DNA of 64,000 bases from Microbacterium paraoxydans (GTDB lineage Bacteria > Actinomycetota > Actinomycetes > Actinomycetales > Microbacteriaceae): positions 2,046,001 through 2,110,000 of the forward strand of contig NZ_CP064873.1 in NCBI RefSeq assembly GCF_019056515.1, written 5' to 3'. Positions within the stretch are counted from its first letter, which is position 1, and every line of letters begins with the position of its first letter. Made by a program: the position numbers and the translations under genes. The notes under the pieces were generated by a model, which saw only the letters and a list, made by a program, of their open reading frames with translations, did no database searches and was not told the origin of the DNA. This document shows positions 1 through 8,659 of the stretch, piece after piece.

Positions 1-1122
1 GAGGTCATCATCGCGGACGAGCCGACCACCGCACTCGACGTGATCGTGCAGAAGCAGATCCTCGACATGATCTCGCGTCTGGTGGCGGAGCGCGGCATCT
101 CGATGCTCATGATCAGCCACGACCTCTCGGTGCTCGCCACGGCGTGCGACCGGATCGCCATCATGCGCGACGGCGAGCTCGTCGAGGTCGGCGAGAGCTA
201 CGCGGTCTGCACGACCCCGCAGGAGGCGTACACGCGACAGCTCGCCGACGCCTTCCCCACGATCGGCGACCCCGCCTCGCGGATGGCCCCGGTGACGCGG
301 CACGGCCGCGATGCGGACGAGGTGCCGGAGATCACCCACGGCGACGAGGTGCTGCTGGAGGCGCGCGGAGTCAACGTCACCTACCGCTCCGGCGGGCGCC
401 CCGTGCATGCGGTCCGCGACGTCGACCTCTCGGTGCGCAAGGGCGAGATCGTCGCGCTCGTCGGCCAGTCCGGCTCCGGCAAGTCGACCCTCGCCCGCGC
501 GCTCATGGGCCTGCAGCCCGCCGACCCCGGGTCGCAGATCCTCTTCGATGGCGCACCGATCCCGTCGAAAGGTCGCGACCTCGCGCGGTTCCGCTCGCAG
601 GTGCAGCTCGTGCTCCAGGACCCGTGGGCCGCCCTGAACCCCAAGCACAGCGTCTACGAGTCCGTCGCCGAGGGGCTGCGCGTGCAGCGCTTCCCCGGCG
701 ACGAGCGCGAACGCGTGGCACAGAGCCTCGCCGACGCGGAGCTCACCCCGCCGGAGCGCTACTTCGGCGCCATCCCGCAGGAGCTCAGCGGCGGGCAGCG
801 ACAGCGCGTCGTCATCGCCGGTGCGCTCGCCGTGCAGCCGCAGCTGCTCATCGCGGACGAACCCGTCGCCTCGCTCGACGCGTCCGTGCGCGGAGAGATC
901 CTCGGACTCATGCTGGAGCTGCGCCGCCGCCTCGGGCTCTCCGCCCTCGTCATCACGCACGACCTCGGTCTCGCCTGGAACATCGCCCACACGGTCGCGG
1001 TGATGTACCACGGACAGATCGTCGAGCACGGACCCACCGAAGAGGTGCTGCTGAACCCGCAGCACGAGTACACCCGGCACCTGCTGTCCGCGGCGCCGCG
1101 CATCGAGGAGAAGACGGCATGA
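1..1122 (+). CDS. Oligopeptide/dipeptide ABC transporter, dual ATPase subunit (5' partial)
   Basis: Energises uptake of peptides or related solutes from the cytoplasmic face of the membrane. The window opens inside the gene, at the Walker B/D-loop of the first ATPase domain (IIADEPTTALDV at visible codons 3-14). A second complete ATPase domain follows, with Walker A GQSGSGKST at about visible codons 155-163, signature LSGGQRQR near 262 and Walker B LLIADEPVASLD near 282. A fused DppD-DppF-like layout is typical of actinobacterial peptide importers. The stop overlaps the next start by ATGA, so it is co-transcribed with the peptidase genes. Exact substrate cannot be read from the sequence; the permeases must lie upstream of the window. 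Confidence 0.9.
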   Translation, partial: EVIIADEPTTALDVIVQKQILDMISRLVAERGISMLMISHDLSVLATACDRIAIMRDGELVEVGESYAVCTTPQEAYTRQLADAFPTIGDPASRMAPVTRHGRDADEVPEITHGDEVLLEARGVNVTYRSGGRPVHAVRDVDLSVRKGEIVALVGQSGSGKSTLARALMGLQPADPGSQILFDGAPIPSKGRDLARFRSQVQLVLQDPWAALNPKHSVYESVAEGLRVQRFPGDERERVAQSLADAELTPPERYFGAIPQELSGGQRQRVVIAGALAVQPQLLIADEPVASLDASVRGEILGLMLELRRRLGLSALVITHDLGLAWNIAHTVAVMYHGQIVEHGPTEEVLLNPQHEYTRHLLSAAPRIEEKTA

Positions 1123-2081
1123 GCACCCTGACGGAGGCGGCGGTGTCGCCGTATCTCGACACGGCTCCCCTGCAGCCCGGCGACACGGTGGCGATCGTCT
1201 CGCCGTCCGGTCCCGGCAACGAGGAGAACACGCAGCGCGCCGTCGGCTACTACGAGTCCTGGGGGCTGAACGTCCGGGTGGGTGAGCATGTCCTCACGCT
1301 CCACCCGCGCGCGTCGTACCTCGCGGGGCCGGACGACCTCCGCCGCGCCGACCTCGTCGACGCCTGGCTCGATCCGGACGTGGACGCCGTCGTCACGGCT
1401 CGCGGCGGCTACGGTGCCCTGCGCCTCCTCGACGGCATCGACTGGGCCGACATGCGCCGCGGGGCGCTGCGCCGGGACGGGCGGCCGAAGCTCCTCACGG
1501 GCTCGTCCGACGTGACCGCCCTGCACGAGACGTGGCGCGCGCACCTCGACGTCGCGACGCTCTTCTGCCCGATGGCAGGGAACAACGTCTTCCGCGATTC
1601 GGAGCAGGTGCGCGACGACGTGCAGCGCTGGCTCTTCGAACCCTGGCGCGGGCGGGAGCTCATCGGCCCGAAGACCGAGATCATGACGCCGGGCCGCGCC
1701 GAAGGGCGCTTCACGGGCGGCAACCTCAGCCTGCTCGCCGCCGGACTCGGCGCCCCGGAGGCGGACGTCCCCTCCCCCGGCATCCTGTTCCTGGAGGACA
1801 TCACCGAGGAGCCGTACCGCCTGGACAGCTTCGTCACGCAGCTCCGGCGCGCGGGCCGTCTCGCCCAGGCGACGGGCATCGTGCTCGGCTCCTGGCACGA
1901 GTGCGGCGACCTCGACCTCGTCCACGCGCTCATGCGGGACGAGTTCCAGGACGCCGGGGTCCCCGTGCTGTGGGAGCAGGGCTTCGGCCACGACCCGCAC
2001 GCCCTGACCATCCCGCTCGGTGTCGACGGGGTGCTGGACGCGACCGGCGACGAACCCCGCCTCACGGTGGGACGGCCATGA
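1119..2081 (+). CDS. LD-carboxypeptidase family protein (peptidase S66, MccF-like)
   Basis: Predicted cytoplasmic serine carboxypeptidase of 320 aa. S66 enzymes cleave the LD bond of murein tetrapeptides or, in the MccF branch, peptide-nucleotide antibiotics. Candidate triad: Ser130 in TGSSDVT, Glu226 in FLEDITEEPYR, and His291 in GHDPHALTIPLG, matching the family pattern. No signal peptide. The start is the ATG that overlaps the stop of the ABC ATPase (ATGA); the same frame is open further upstream but there it only shadows the ATPase gene. Location behind a peptide importer suggests it processes imported peptides or cell-wall fragments; which of the two S66 activities it has is not decided by sequence alone. 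Confidence 0.88.
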   Translation: MSTLTEAAVSPYLDTAPLQPGDTVAIVSPSGPGNEENTQRAVGYYESWGLNVRVGEHVLTLHPRASYLAGPDDLRRADLVDAWLDPDVDAVVTARGGYGALRLLDGIDWADMRRGALRRDGRPKLLTGSSDVTALHETWRAHLDVATLFCPMAGNNVFRDSEQVRDDVQRWLFEPWRGRELIGPKTEIMTPGRAEGRFTGGNLSLLAAGLGAPEADVPSPGILFLEDITEEPYRLDSFVTQLRRAGRLAQATGIVLGSWHECGDLDLVHALMRDEFQDAGVPVLWEQGFGHDPHALTIPLGVDGVLDATGDEPRLTVGRP

Positions 2082-2911
2082 TCGCCCTTCCGCCCCTCGA
2101 TCCCCGCGTCACCTGGTCGATCCGGCTCGTCGACGCCGGCACCGGGGAGACCCTGGCCGAGCACGAGCCGCACACGCAGTGCGAGACCGCGAGCATCGGC
2201 AAGATCTTCCTGCTCCTCGAGGTCGCTCGACGGCTGGAGGCGGGCGCGCTCGCCGAGGACGACCGGATCGCGATCCCGGACGAGCACCGCGTCGAGGACT
2301 CCGGGCTGCTGTACCGCATGCACGATCAGCGCATCACGGTCCACGATGCGGCGCTCCTCGTCGCGGCGGTGAGCGACAACCTCGCCACGAACGCCCTGAT
2401 CCACCTCTGCGGCCTGGAGGAGGTGCGAGCCGTCGCTCCGGCACTCGGGTACCGCGACACCGCCCTGCACGACTACATCCGCAATGAGCGCACCCCCGAC
2501 CTGCCCTGGACGCCGTCGTTCGGCACCGCGGCCGAGCTGTCCGACGTGATGCGCCGACTCGGGGCGGGCGAGGCGTTCTCCCCCGCGGTGAGCGCCCGGG
2601 TGCTGGACTGGCTCGCCGCCGACACCGACACGTCGATGACCGCCGACGCCTTCCTCCTCGACCCCCTCGCCCACGTCGAGGCCGAGTATCAGGGCATGGT
2701 GCTGCGTCACAAGACCGGCAGCGTGAGCTTCGCCCGCGTCGACGTCGGACTGCTGCGGGGCCCGAGGGCCGCCGTCGCGTATGCGGTCGCGGCGAACTGG
2801 AAGGACTCCGCGGCCGACCTCCGCGCGCCCGTGCTCGACGACATGCGCGCCGTCGGCGAGCTCATCCGTGCGCACGTGACCGAGCGTGCACGGGACGAGG
2901 AGGACGTATGA
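2078..2911 (+). CDS. Cytoplasmic serine hydrolase, class A beta-lactamase fold (first of tandem pair)
   Basis: 277-aa protein with the active-site landmarks of the penicillin-interacting serine hydrolases: SxxK at Ser39-Lys42 (SIGK), SDN at 99-101, and KTG at 212-214. There is no signal peptide or lipobox before the SxxK motif, so it should stay in the cytoplasm, unlike secreted beta-lactamases. The region where class A enzymes carry the deacylating Glu motif ExxLN reads NERTPDLPW instead, without a clear equivalent. It overlaps both neighbours by four bases. Probably a peptidase or esterase acting on imported compounds rather than a drug-resistance beta-lactamase; this is inference. Confidence 0.82.
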   Translation: MIALPPLDPRVTWSIRLVDAGTGETLAEHEPHTQCETASIGKIFLLLEVARRLEAGALAEDDRIAIPDEHRVEDSGLLYRMHDQRITVHDAALLVAAVSDNLATNALIHLCGLEEVRAVAPALGYRDTALHDYIRNERTPDLPWTPSFGTAAELSDVMRRLGAGEAFSPAVSARVLDWLAADTDTSMTADAFLLDPLAHVEAEYQGMVLRHKTGSVSFARVDVGLLRGPRAAVAYAVAANWKDSAADLRAPVLDDMRAVGELIRAHVTERARDEEDV

Positions 2912-3720
2912 GCGCGATCGACGTGGAGCTCCCCGACGAGAACGGCACGGTGTGGTCGATCCTCGTCCAGGACATCGACTCCGGCGAGGTGCTGCTGCGC
3001 CATGACCCGGAGGCGGTGCAGGACACGGCGAGCGTCGGCAAGATCTTCCTCCTGCACCGCCTCCTCGCCGAGGTGGACGCCGGCACGCGGACTCTGGACG
3101 AGCGCGTGACCCGAAGGCCGGTCGAGGCGATCGAGGACTCCGGCCTCTGGTACCTGCTGCAGGCGTCCGAGCTGTCGCTGTACGACGTGGCCGCGCTCAT
3201 CGGGGCCGTGAGCGACAACGCCGCGACCAACACGCTGGGCCGCGTCATCGGCATCCCGACCGTGCAGGAGCACACGCGCGCGCTCGGCTACACCGCCTCG
3301 GCCCTCGACGACATCGTGCGGTGGCCGATCCCGCCCGGTGCCCCGAAGACGCTGTCGCACGCCAACGCCGCGGAGCTCGTGCTCTTCATGTCGCGCCTAG
3401 CCGATGGGACCGATCTCTCCCCCCCCTCGGCCGACACGCTGCGCCGCTGGCTGGGCGCGGGCATGGACCTGTCGATGGTCGCGTCGGCGTTCGACCTCGA
3501 CCCGCTCGCGCACTGGGGCTTCGATCGCGGCGTCTGGCTGTTGAACAAGACCGGCACGATCTCCCGCGTCCGCGCCGACACCGGGATCGTCATGTCCCCT
3601 ACCCGCCGGATCGCCTACGCCGTCCTGGCGAACTGGGACCGGGGTGCCGACGGACGCGGACCGGTGCTGGCCGCCATGCGCCGCATCGGCGAGGGCATCC
3701 ACGCCGCGCTCGCCGACTGA
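2908..3720 (+). CDS. Cytoplasmic serine hydrolase, class A beta-lactamase fold (second of tandem pair)
   Basis: 270-aa paralogue of the preceding gene. Motifs: SxxK at Ser42-Lys45 (SVGK), SDN at 102-104, KTG at 214-216. The omega-loop area reads LDDIVRWPIPPG, again without the ExxLN motif that class A beta-lactamases use for deacylation. No export signal. A GAGGAGG ribosome site precedes the ATG, which overlaps the upstream stop (ATGA). Two adjacent diverged copies in one operon with an LD-carboxypeptidase and a peptide ATPase suggest related but different substrates. The true substrate is unknown. It ends 12 bases from the convergent aminopeptidase gene. Confidence 0.82.
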   Translation: MSAIDVELPDENGTVWSILVQDIDSGEVLLRHDPEAVQDTASVGKIFLLHRLLAEVDAGTRTLDERVTRRPVEAIEDSGLWYLLQASELSLYDVAALIGAVSDNAATNTLGRVIGIPTVQEHTRALGYTASALDDIVRWPIPPGAPKTLSHANAAELVLFMSRLADGTDLSPPSADTLRRWLGAGMDLSMVASAFDLDPLAHWGFDRGVWLLNKTGTISRVRADTGIVMSPTRRIAYAVLANWDRGADGRGPVLAAMRRIGEGIHAALAD

Positions 3721-3732
3721 GACCGCCGCGGC

Positions 3733-4782
3733 TCAGACGACCCCGGCGCGGGCCAGGCGTTCCCGCACCCGGTCGATCGGCACCGCGTGCGCCGTCCGCC
3801 CCTCGGGGCCCACGGTGGTCTCCGCGGCGAGCACCGAGTTGACCAGGGCCTCCTCGACCGCGTCCATCGTCGCGGCGAAGAGCGGCGAGAGCTCGTCGTC
3901 CGCCGCCGGACCGCCGTCCGCTTGGTCGTGCACCGAGAAGGCGATCGCGTAGTCGCCGCTGCCCTGCGCATAGTCGGCGCCGACACCGCGCATCGCGAAC
4001 ACGGCCCTGTTGGCCACGCGGCCCAGCTGCCGCCCCTCGACGGGCGCGTCCGTCGCGACGACGATCATGCAGGAATTGCCGACGGGCTGTGCCGGAGCAT
4101 CGGCGAGGAGCTCCTCCGCGGGCAGCGGGACGCCGGCGATCCGCAGCGTGCCGCTGAAGTTCGTCTGCACGAGCGCCCCCACGGTGCGCGAGCGCCCCGC
4201 GACCTCGACCAGCCGCGATGCCGTGCCGATGCCGCCCTTGTACCCGAGGGCGACGGTCCCGGCACCGGCGCCCACACCTCCCTCGGCGACCGCACCCGGA
4301 GTCGCCGCGGCCAGCGCCGCCGCCACCTGCTCCTCCCCCACGGCTCGGCGACGGATGTCGGAGAGGAATCCGTCATTCGTCTCGCCCACCACCGGGTTCA
4401 ACGTGGTCGTCCGTGCGTGCGCCGGCGTCGCCAGCAGATGCCCGAGCAGCGCGTCCGCGACGCGGAACACGGACAGCGTCGAGGTCAGCAGGATCGGCGT
4501 CTCCAGCGCCCCGAGCTCCCGGAGCTGTGTGGCGCCGACGAGCTTGCCGTAGCCGTTGCCCACGGAGAGGTTCGCGGGAAGGCTCCGACGCTCGGCGGCG
4601 AGGGCGTCGGGGACGATCGCCGTCACGCCCGTGTGCAGACCGTCGCCGTGCAGCGTGGCATGCCCCACCCGCACACCGGGGACGTCGGTGATCGCGTTCT
4701 CCGCGCCGCGCAGGAAGGCTCCGGACGGCACACCGAGGTCGGCGAGACGGGGACGGGAGGACGAGGACGACGGCGGTGTCAT
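3733..4782 (-). CDS. P1 family peptidase (DmpA-type aminopeptidase/self-cleaving hydrolase)
   Basis: 349-aa member of peptidase family S58, N-terminal nucleophile enzymes that cut themselves to expose a catalytic Ser or Thr and then release N-terminal residues from peptides. The motif GNSCMIVVATDAP places the candidate nucleophile at Ser237. Family hallmarks VPGVRVGHATL near the N-terminus and VGETNDG also appear. I chose the ATG at 4782 because family homology begins shortly after it; an in-frame ATG 36 codons upstream adds only Arg/Pro-rich sequence. It is convergent with the peptide-handling operon and may share its task of peptide turnover, which is inference. Confidence 0.88.
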   Translation of the reverse strand: MTPPSSSSSRPRLADLGVPSGAFLRGAENAITDVPGVRVGHATLHGDGLHTGVTAIVPDALAAERRSLPANLSVGNGYGKLVGATQLRELGALETPILLTSTLSVFRVADALLGHLLATPAHARTTTLNPVVGETNDGFLSDIRRRAVGEEQVAAALAAATPGAVAEGGVGAGAGTVALGYKGGIGTASRLVEVAGRSRTVGALVQTNFSGTLRIAGVPLPAEELLADAPAQPVGNSCMIVVATDAPVEGRQLGRVANRAVFAMRGVGADYAQGSGDYAIAFSVHDQADGGPAADDELSPLFAATMDAVEEALVNSVLAAETTVGPEGRTAHAVPIDRVRERLARAGVV

Positions 4783-4868
4783 GCTCCGATCCTTCCAGCG
4801 TCGGAGGGACCGACCGCAGCGCCGCGCCGGAGGCTCCGCCGGGTCGAGCGCCCCGCCCGTGCGCTCGG

Positions 4869-4874
4869 TAGACT
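4869..4874 (+). promoter_or_regulatory. Candidate -10 element for valS (TAGACT)
   Basis: TAGACT fits the actinobacterial housekeeping -10 pattern and lies about 66 bases before the valS start, inside the 157-base divergent gap shared with the P1 peptidase gene. No convincing -35 is visible. Assignment is by pattern only. Confidence 0.35.
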
Positions 4875-4939
4875 GGGCGGCACCACCCACACTCAGGCAC
4901 GCTCACACAGTGCCGCATACATCGCTCGAGGAGACCTCC

Positions 4940-7534
4940 ATGTCCGCCATTCCCGACAAGCCCGCACTCGAAGGTCTCGAAGCGAAGTGGGACGCCGCCT
5001 GGGCGGAGCAGGGCACATACCTGTTCGACCGTCTGCGCGCCGCCGAGCTCGGTCGTGAGGGCGTCTACTCGATCGACACCCCGCCGCCCACCGCCTCGGG
5101 CAGCCTCCACATCGGTCACGTGTTCTCCTACACGCACACCGACGTCAAGGCCCGGTATGAGCGCATGCGCGGCAAGACCGTGTTCTACCCGATGGGCTGG
5201 GACGACAACGGTCTTCCCACCGAGCGCCGCGTGCAGAACTACTACGGCGTGCGCTGCGACCCGTCCCTCCCCTACGACGCCGACTTCACCCCGCCGTTCG
5301 AGGGCGGCGACAACAAGTCGAGCCGGGCCGCGGACCAGCAGCCGATCAGCCGTCGCAACTTCATCGAGCTGTGCGAGCGCCTCACGATCGAGGACGAGAA
5401 GCAGTTCGAGGCGCTGTTCCGTCAGCTCGGGCTGAGCGTGGACTGGACGCAGACCTACCGCACCATCTCCGACGACACGATCCGGCAGAGCCAGCTCGCC
5501 TTCCTCCGCAACATCGAGCGCGGCGAGGCGTACCAGGCCCTCGCGCCGACGCTGTGGGACATCGACTTCCGCTCCGCGATCGCGCAGGCCGAGCTCGAGG
5601 ACCGCGACCAGCAGGCCGCGTACCACACGATCGAGTTCCCCTTCGCGGACGGCTCCGGCTCCATCGCGATCGACACCACGCGCCCGGAGCTCCTCCCCGC
5701 GTGCATCGCGATCGTGACCCACCCCGAGGGACCGCACAAGCACCTCATCGGCACCAAGATCCGCACGCCCTACTTCGGCGCCGAGATCGAGATCCACGGC
5801 CACCACCTCGCCCAGCCCGACAAGGGCACGGGCGCGGCCATGGTCTGCACCTTCGGCGACGTGACCGACATCATCTGGTGGCGCGAGCTGCGCACCACCG
5901 CCGGCGAGTCCCTGCCGAACATGACGACGATCGGTCTCGACGGCCGCTTCCTCCCGGAGGCCCCCTCGATCGTGGCCGACGCCGACGCCCGCGCCTGGTA
6001 CGCGGAGAACGTGGCGGGCAAGACCGTCTTCAGCGCCCGCAAGGCGATCGTGGAGAAGCTGCAGGAGACCGGCGACATGACCGCCGTCGGCAAGCCCTTC
6101 CAGCACGCCGTGAAGTTCTTCGAGAAGGGCGACCGCCCGCTCGAGATCGTCTCGACCCGGCAGTGGTACATCCGCAACGGCGCCCGCGACGGGGAACTGC
6201 GCGATCAGCTCCTCGCGCACGGCACCGAGCTGGCGTGGCACCCCGACTTCATGCGGGTCCGCTACGAGAACTGGGTCGGCGGCCTCACGGGCGACTGGCT
6301 CGTGTCCCGGCAGCGGTTCTTCGGCGTGCCGATCCCGCTCTGGTATGCGCTGGACGAGAACGGTGAGCGCGACTACGACCGGGTGCTCACCCCGGATGCG
6401 GCCGCGCTGCCCATCGACCCGACCACGGATGTGCCGGCCGGCTACACCGAGGCCCAGCGCGGCGTGCCGGGCGGGTTCGACGCCGAGGCCGACATCCTCG
6501 ACACGTGGGCGACCTCGTCGCTGACCCCGCAGCTCGCGGGCGGCTGGCAGCGCGACGAGGAGCTGTGGCAGCTCACCGCTCCGTTCGACCTGCGCCCGCA
6601 GGGACAGGACATCATCCGCACCTGGCTCTTCTCGACCATGCTGCGCTCCACGCTCGAAGACGGCCGCGCCCCGTGGAAGAACGCCGCCATCTCGGGCTTC
6701 ATCGTCGACCCCGACCGCAAGAAGATGTCGAAGTCGAAGGGCAACGTGGTCACCCCGGCCGACGTGCTCGACGCCCACGGCTCGGACGCGGTGCGGTACT
6801 GGGCGGCGTCGAGCCGCCTCGGCATGGACGCGGCCTTCGACCCGCAGAACCCGACCCAGGTGAAGATCGGCCGGCGTCTCGCGATCAAGGTGCTCAACGC
6901 CGCCAAGTTCGTGCTGTCGTTCCCCGTGCCCGAGGGCGCTCAGGTGACGCACGCGCTCGACGCCTCGATGCTCACGGCACTCGACGGCGTGGTGGCCGAG
7001 GCGACCGCGGCCTTCGACCGGTATGACGCGGCGCGGGCGCTGGAGCTGACCGAGGCGTTCTTCTGGACCTTCTGCGACGACTACCTGGAGCTCGTGAAGG
7101 AGCGCGCCTACAACCAGAACGACGTGGGCCAGGCCTCGGCCGCCCTCGCGCTGCGTCTGGCGCTGTCCACGCTGCTCCGCCTGCTCGCCCCGGTGCTCTC
7201 CTTCGCCACCGAGGAGGCCTGGTCGTGGTTCGAGGAAGGCTCCGTGCACACCGCAGCGTGGCCCGAGAAGCTCGGCATCGAGGGTGACCCGGCCGTGCTG
7301 GCCGCCGCGAGCGAGGCGCTCATCGGCATCCGGCGCGCGAAGACCGAGGCGAAGGCATCGCAGAAGACCCCGGTCTCCCGTGCCGCCATCGCCGCTCCCG
7401 CCGCGAAGGTCGAGGCCCTGCGCGCCGCAGCGGACGACCTCCGCGCGGTCGGCCGCATCGCCGAGCTCGAGATCACCGAGGCGGAGGAGTTCGCGGTCAC
7501 CGCGATCGAGCTCGCCCCGGTCGAGGCCTCCTGA
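4940..7534 (+). CDS. valS: Valine--tRNA ligase
   Basis: Class I aminoacyl-tRNA synthetase of 864 aa that charges tRNA-Val. HIGH motif at residues 57-60 (SLHIGHVFSYTHTD) and KMSKS at 595-599 (KKMSKSKGNVV), with the editing domain between them and an anticodon-binding domain after. Length is normal for the family. The ATG follows a GGAGAC ribosome site. The long open frame upstream of this ATG lies antisense to the P1 peptidase gene and is not used. Its stop overlaps the next small gene by one base (TGATG), so the two are probably translated together. Confidence 0.97.
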   Translation: MSAIPDKPALEGLEAKWDAAWAEQGTYLFDRLRAAELGREGVYSIDTPPPTASGSLHIGHVFSYTHTDVKARYERMRGKTVFYPMGWDDNGLPTERRVQNYYGVRCDPSLPYDADFTPPFEGGDNKSSRAADQQPISRRNFIELCERLTIEDEKQFEALFRQLGLSVDWTQTYRTISDDTIRQSQLAFLRNIERGEAYQALAPTLWDIDFRSAIAQAELEDRDQQAAYHTIEFPFADGSGSIAIDTTRPELLPACIAIVTHPEGPHKHLIGTKIRTPYFGAEIEIHGHHLAQPDKGTGAAMVCTFGDVTDIIWWRELRTTAGESLPNMTTIGLDGRFLPEAPSIVADADARAWYAENVAGKTVFSARKAIVEKLQETGDMTAVGKPFQHAVKFFEKGDRPLEIVSTRQWYIRNGARDGELRDQLLAHGTELAWHPDFMRVRYENWVGGLTGDWLVSRQRFFGVPIPLWYALDENGERDYDRVLTPDAAALPIDPTTDVPAGYTEAQRGVPGGFDAEADILDTWATSSLTPQLAGGWQRDEELWQLTAPFDLRPQGQDIIRTWLFSTMLRSTLEDGRAPWKNAAISGFIVDPDRKKMSKSKGNVVTPADVLDAHGSDAVRYWAASSRLGMDAAFDPQNPTQVKIGRRLAIKVLNAAKFVLSFPVPEGAQVTHALDASMLTALDGVVAEATAAFDRYDAARALELTEAFFWTFCDDYLELVKERAYNQNDVGQASAALALRLALSTLLRLLAPVLSFATEEAWSWFEEGSVHTAAWPEKLGIEGDPAVLAAASEALIGIRRAKTEAKASQKTPVSRAAIAAPAAKVEALRAAADDLRAVGRIAELEITEAEEFAVTAIELAPVEAS

Positions 7535-7743
7535 TGCAGCTCGGCACGCGGTGGGCCACGGGTGCTCAGCCGCCCGCGTCGGTTCCCGAGGCGCTGCGTC
7601 CCGCGATCGCCGAGGTCGAGTCCCAGGGCCTCACCGGCCACTGGACCCTCACCTGGCTCGAGGGCCGCGCGATCGCCGAGCTCGACGCCGGCTGGGAGGT
7701 CCTCCAGACCCCCTCCGGCGAGGTCATCGCCCGCCCCTTCTGA
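7534..7743 (+). CDS. Small conserved-looking hypothetical protein
   Basis: 69-aa soluble protein without recognisable domain. Its start codon shares one base with the valS stop, and it ends just before a large palindrome, so it is the last gene of the valS unit. Composition is moderately acidic with no signal peptide or membrane segment. Codon use matches its neighbours, which supports it being real. I cannot assign a function. Confidence 0.65.
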   Translation: MQLGTRWATGAQPPASVPEALRPAIAEVESQGLTGHWTLTWLEGRAIAELDAGWEVLQTPSGEVIARPF

Positions 7744-7746
7744 TTC

Positions 7747-7824
7747 CGAGACCCCGCTTCATCGTCGAGACCCCCTCCTTCCCGCGCGGGAAGGAGGGGG
7801 TCTCGACGCGTACCCGGGGTCTCG
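7747..7824. terminator. 78-base nested palindrome between convergent genes, probable bidirectional terminator
   Basis: A perfect 46-base palindrome occupies 7763-7808, with its centre at CCCGCGCGGG. An outer arm pair, CGAGACCCCG at 7747-7756 and CGGGGTCTCG at 7815-7824, shares exactly the same centre; only six bases on each side between them fail to pair. It fills the gap between the valS unit (+) and the convergent 72-aa gene (-). There is no T-tract. It may act as a terminator for both directions, or it may be a dispersed extragenic palindrome. Confidence 0.7.
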
Positions 7825-7826
7825 TG

Positions 7827-8045
7827 TCAGCGGCGCGGGGCTCCGAGCTGCGCGAGGAGATGATCCACGGCGTGCGGGTCGTGGCGGCGGGCCTGCTGTT
7901 CGCGGAGGAGGTCGAGGGCGAGGGTCCGCCGCTGTGCGCGCCGTTCGATCCGGTGCTCGACCACGGCGGTGACCCGGTCGGCGAGGCGCAGCAGGCCGCG
8001 CTCCGTCCGTGTGGGACGGACGAGGTGCAGCGTCGCGGCGGTCAT
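7827..8045 (-). CDS. Hypothetical 72-aa Arg-rich protein downstream of an ArsR-type regulator
   Basis: Small basic protein (MTAATLHLVRPTRTERG start) with no domain I recognise. Its ATG overlaps the stop of the upstream regulator gene (ATGA), so it is co-transcribed and translationally coupled. Two-gene units of an HTH regulator and a tiny basic protein are common in this genus-level neighbourhood, but the role is unknown. No membrane segment or signal peptide is evident. Confidence 0.6.
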   Translation of the reverse strand: MTAATLHLVRPTRTERGLLRLADRVTAVVEHRIERRAQRRTLALDLLREQQARRHDPHAVDHLLAQLGAPRR

Positions 8046-8656
8046 GATGCCTCCCCCGTCTCGGTTGTGGCCGCACCGTCCGGAGTCGGCAGATCGAAGA
8101 TCTCGGCACGGAGGGAGACGCGGCGCACGTCGGGTCCCTCCTGACCGCGGTACTGCGCGATCGCCTTCTCCACGACCGCCTCCAGCTCGGCCCGCAGCGA
8201 CATCGCCTGCTCCGCGGTCATGTCGAGGTGCGTGGTGATCGTCACGCCGACGTCGCGCCAGCCCTCGGGGACCTCGGACTCCGGGCGGTTGAGGTACCGC
8301 ATCAGCGTCTCGTGCCGGAGTCGGAAGAACTCCGAGGTCACGATCTGCGCCGCAGCGCGGTTCGCCGGCGACATCTGCTCGTCCGGCCCCGGCACGTCGA
8401 TCCGGCCCTTCGGACGCTCCCACCATCGCTCCCGTGCCGTGCCCCGGCCTTCCACCTCGCGGATGAGGTCGTGAGCGGCGAGGGCGCGGAGGTGGTAGCT
8501 GGTGGATCCCGAGGTCTCCCCCACGAGCGCCGCGAGAGAGCTCGCCGTCTGAGGACCACGAGAGGCGAGCAGATCGAAGATCCTGACCCGCAGCGGATGG
8601 GCGAGCGCCTTGAGCGCCCCCGCATCGAGCGTCCGTACCTGCGTCTCGTTCGTCAT
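8042..8656 (-). CDS. ArsR-like winged-helix transcriptional regulator
   Basis: 204-aa DNA-binding protein. The N-terminal part carries a winged-helix domain (LAHPLRVRIFDLLASRGPQTASSLAALVGE, residues about 18-48), followed by a longer C-terminal region of the type found in HTH_20/ArsR-like regulators. I chose the ATG at 8656 rather than one 12 codons upstream because the longer version would begin inside the 20-base-arm inverted repeat that sits just before the gene. That repeat suggests autorepression. The partner gene encodes a 72-aa protein of unknown role. Confidence 0.82.
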   Translation of the reverse strand: MTNETQVRTLDAGALKALAHPLRVRIFDLLASRGPQTASSLAALVGETSGSTSYHLRALAAHDLIREVEGRGTARERWWERPKGRIDVPGPDEQMSPANRAAAQIVTSEFFRLRHETLMRYLNRPESEVPEGWRDVGVTITTHLDMTAEQAMSLRAELEAVVEKAIAQYRGQEGPDVRRVSLRAEIFDLPTPDGAATTETGEAS

Positions 8657-8659
8657 GAA

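Noticed and set aside
4875..4939. T-box riboswitch upstream of valS, prompted by GGGCGGCACCACCC
   Set aside because: Only about 65 bases are available and the specifier stem-loop and conserved T-box core are missing.
4373..7249. 958-codon open frame antisense to valS
   Set aside because: It is a GC-driven shadow: sequence is Arg/Gly/Val-rich with no domain, while valS on the other strand has all synthetase motifs.
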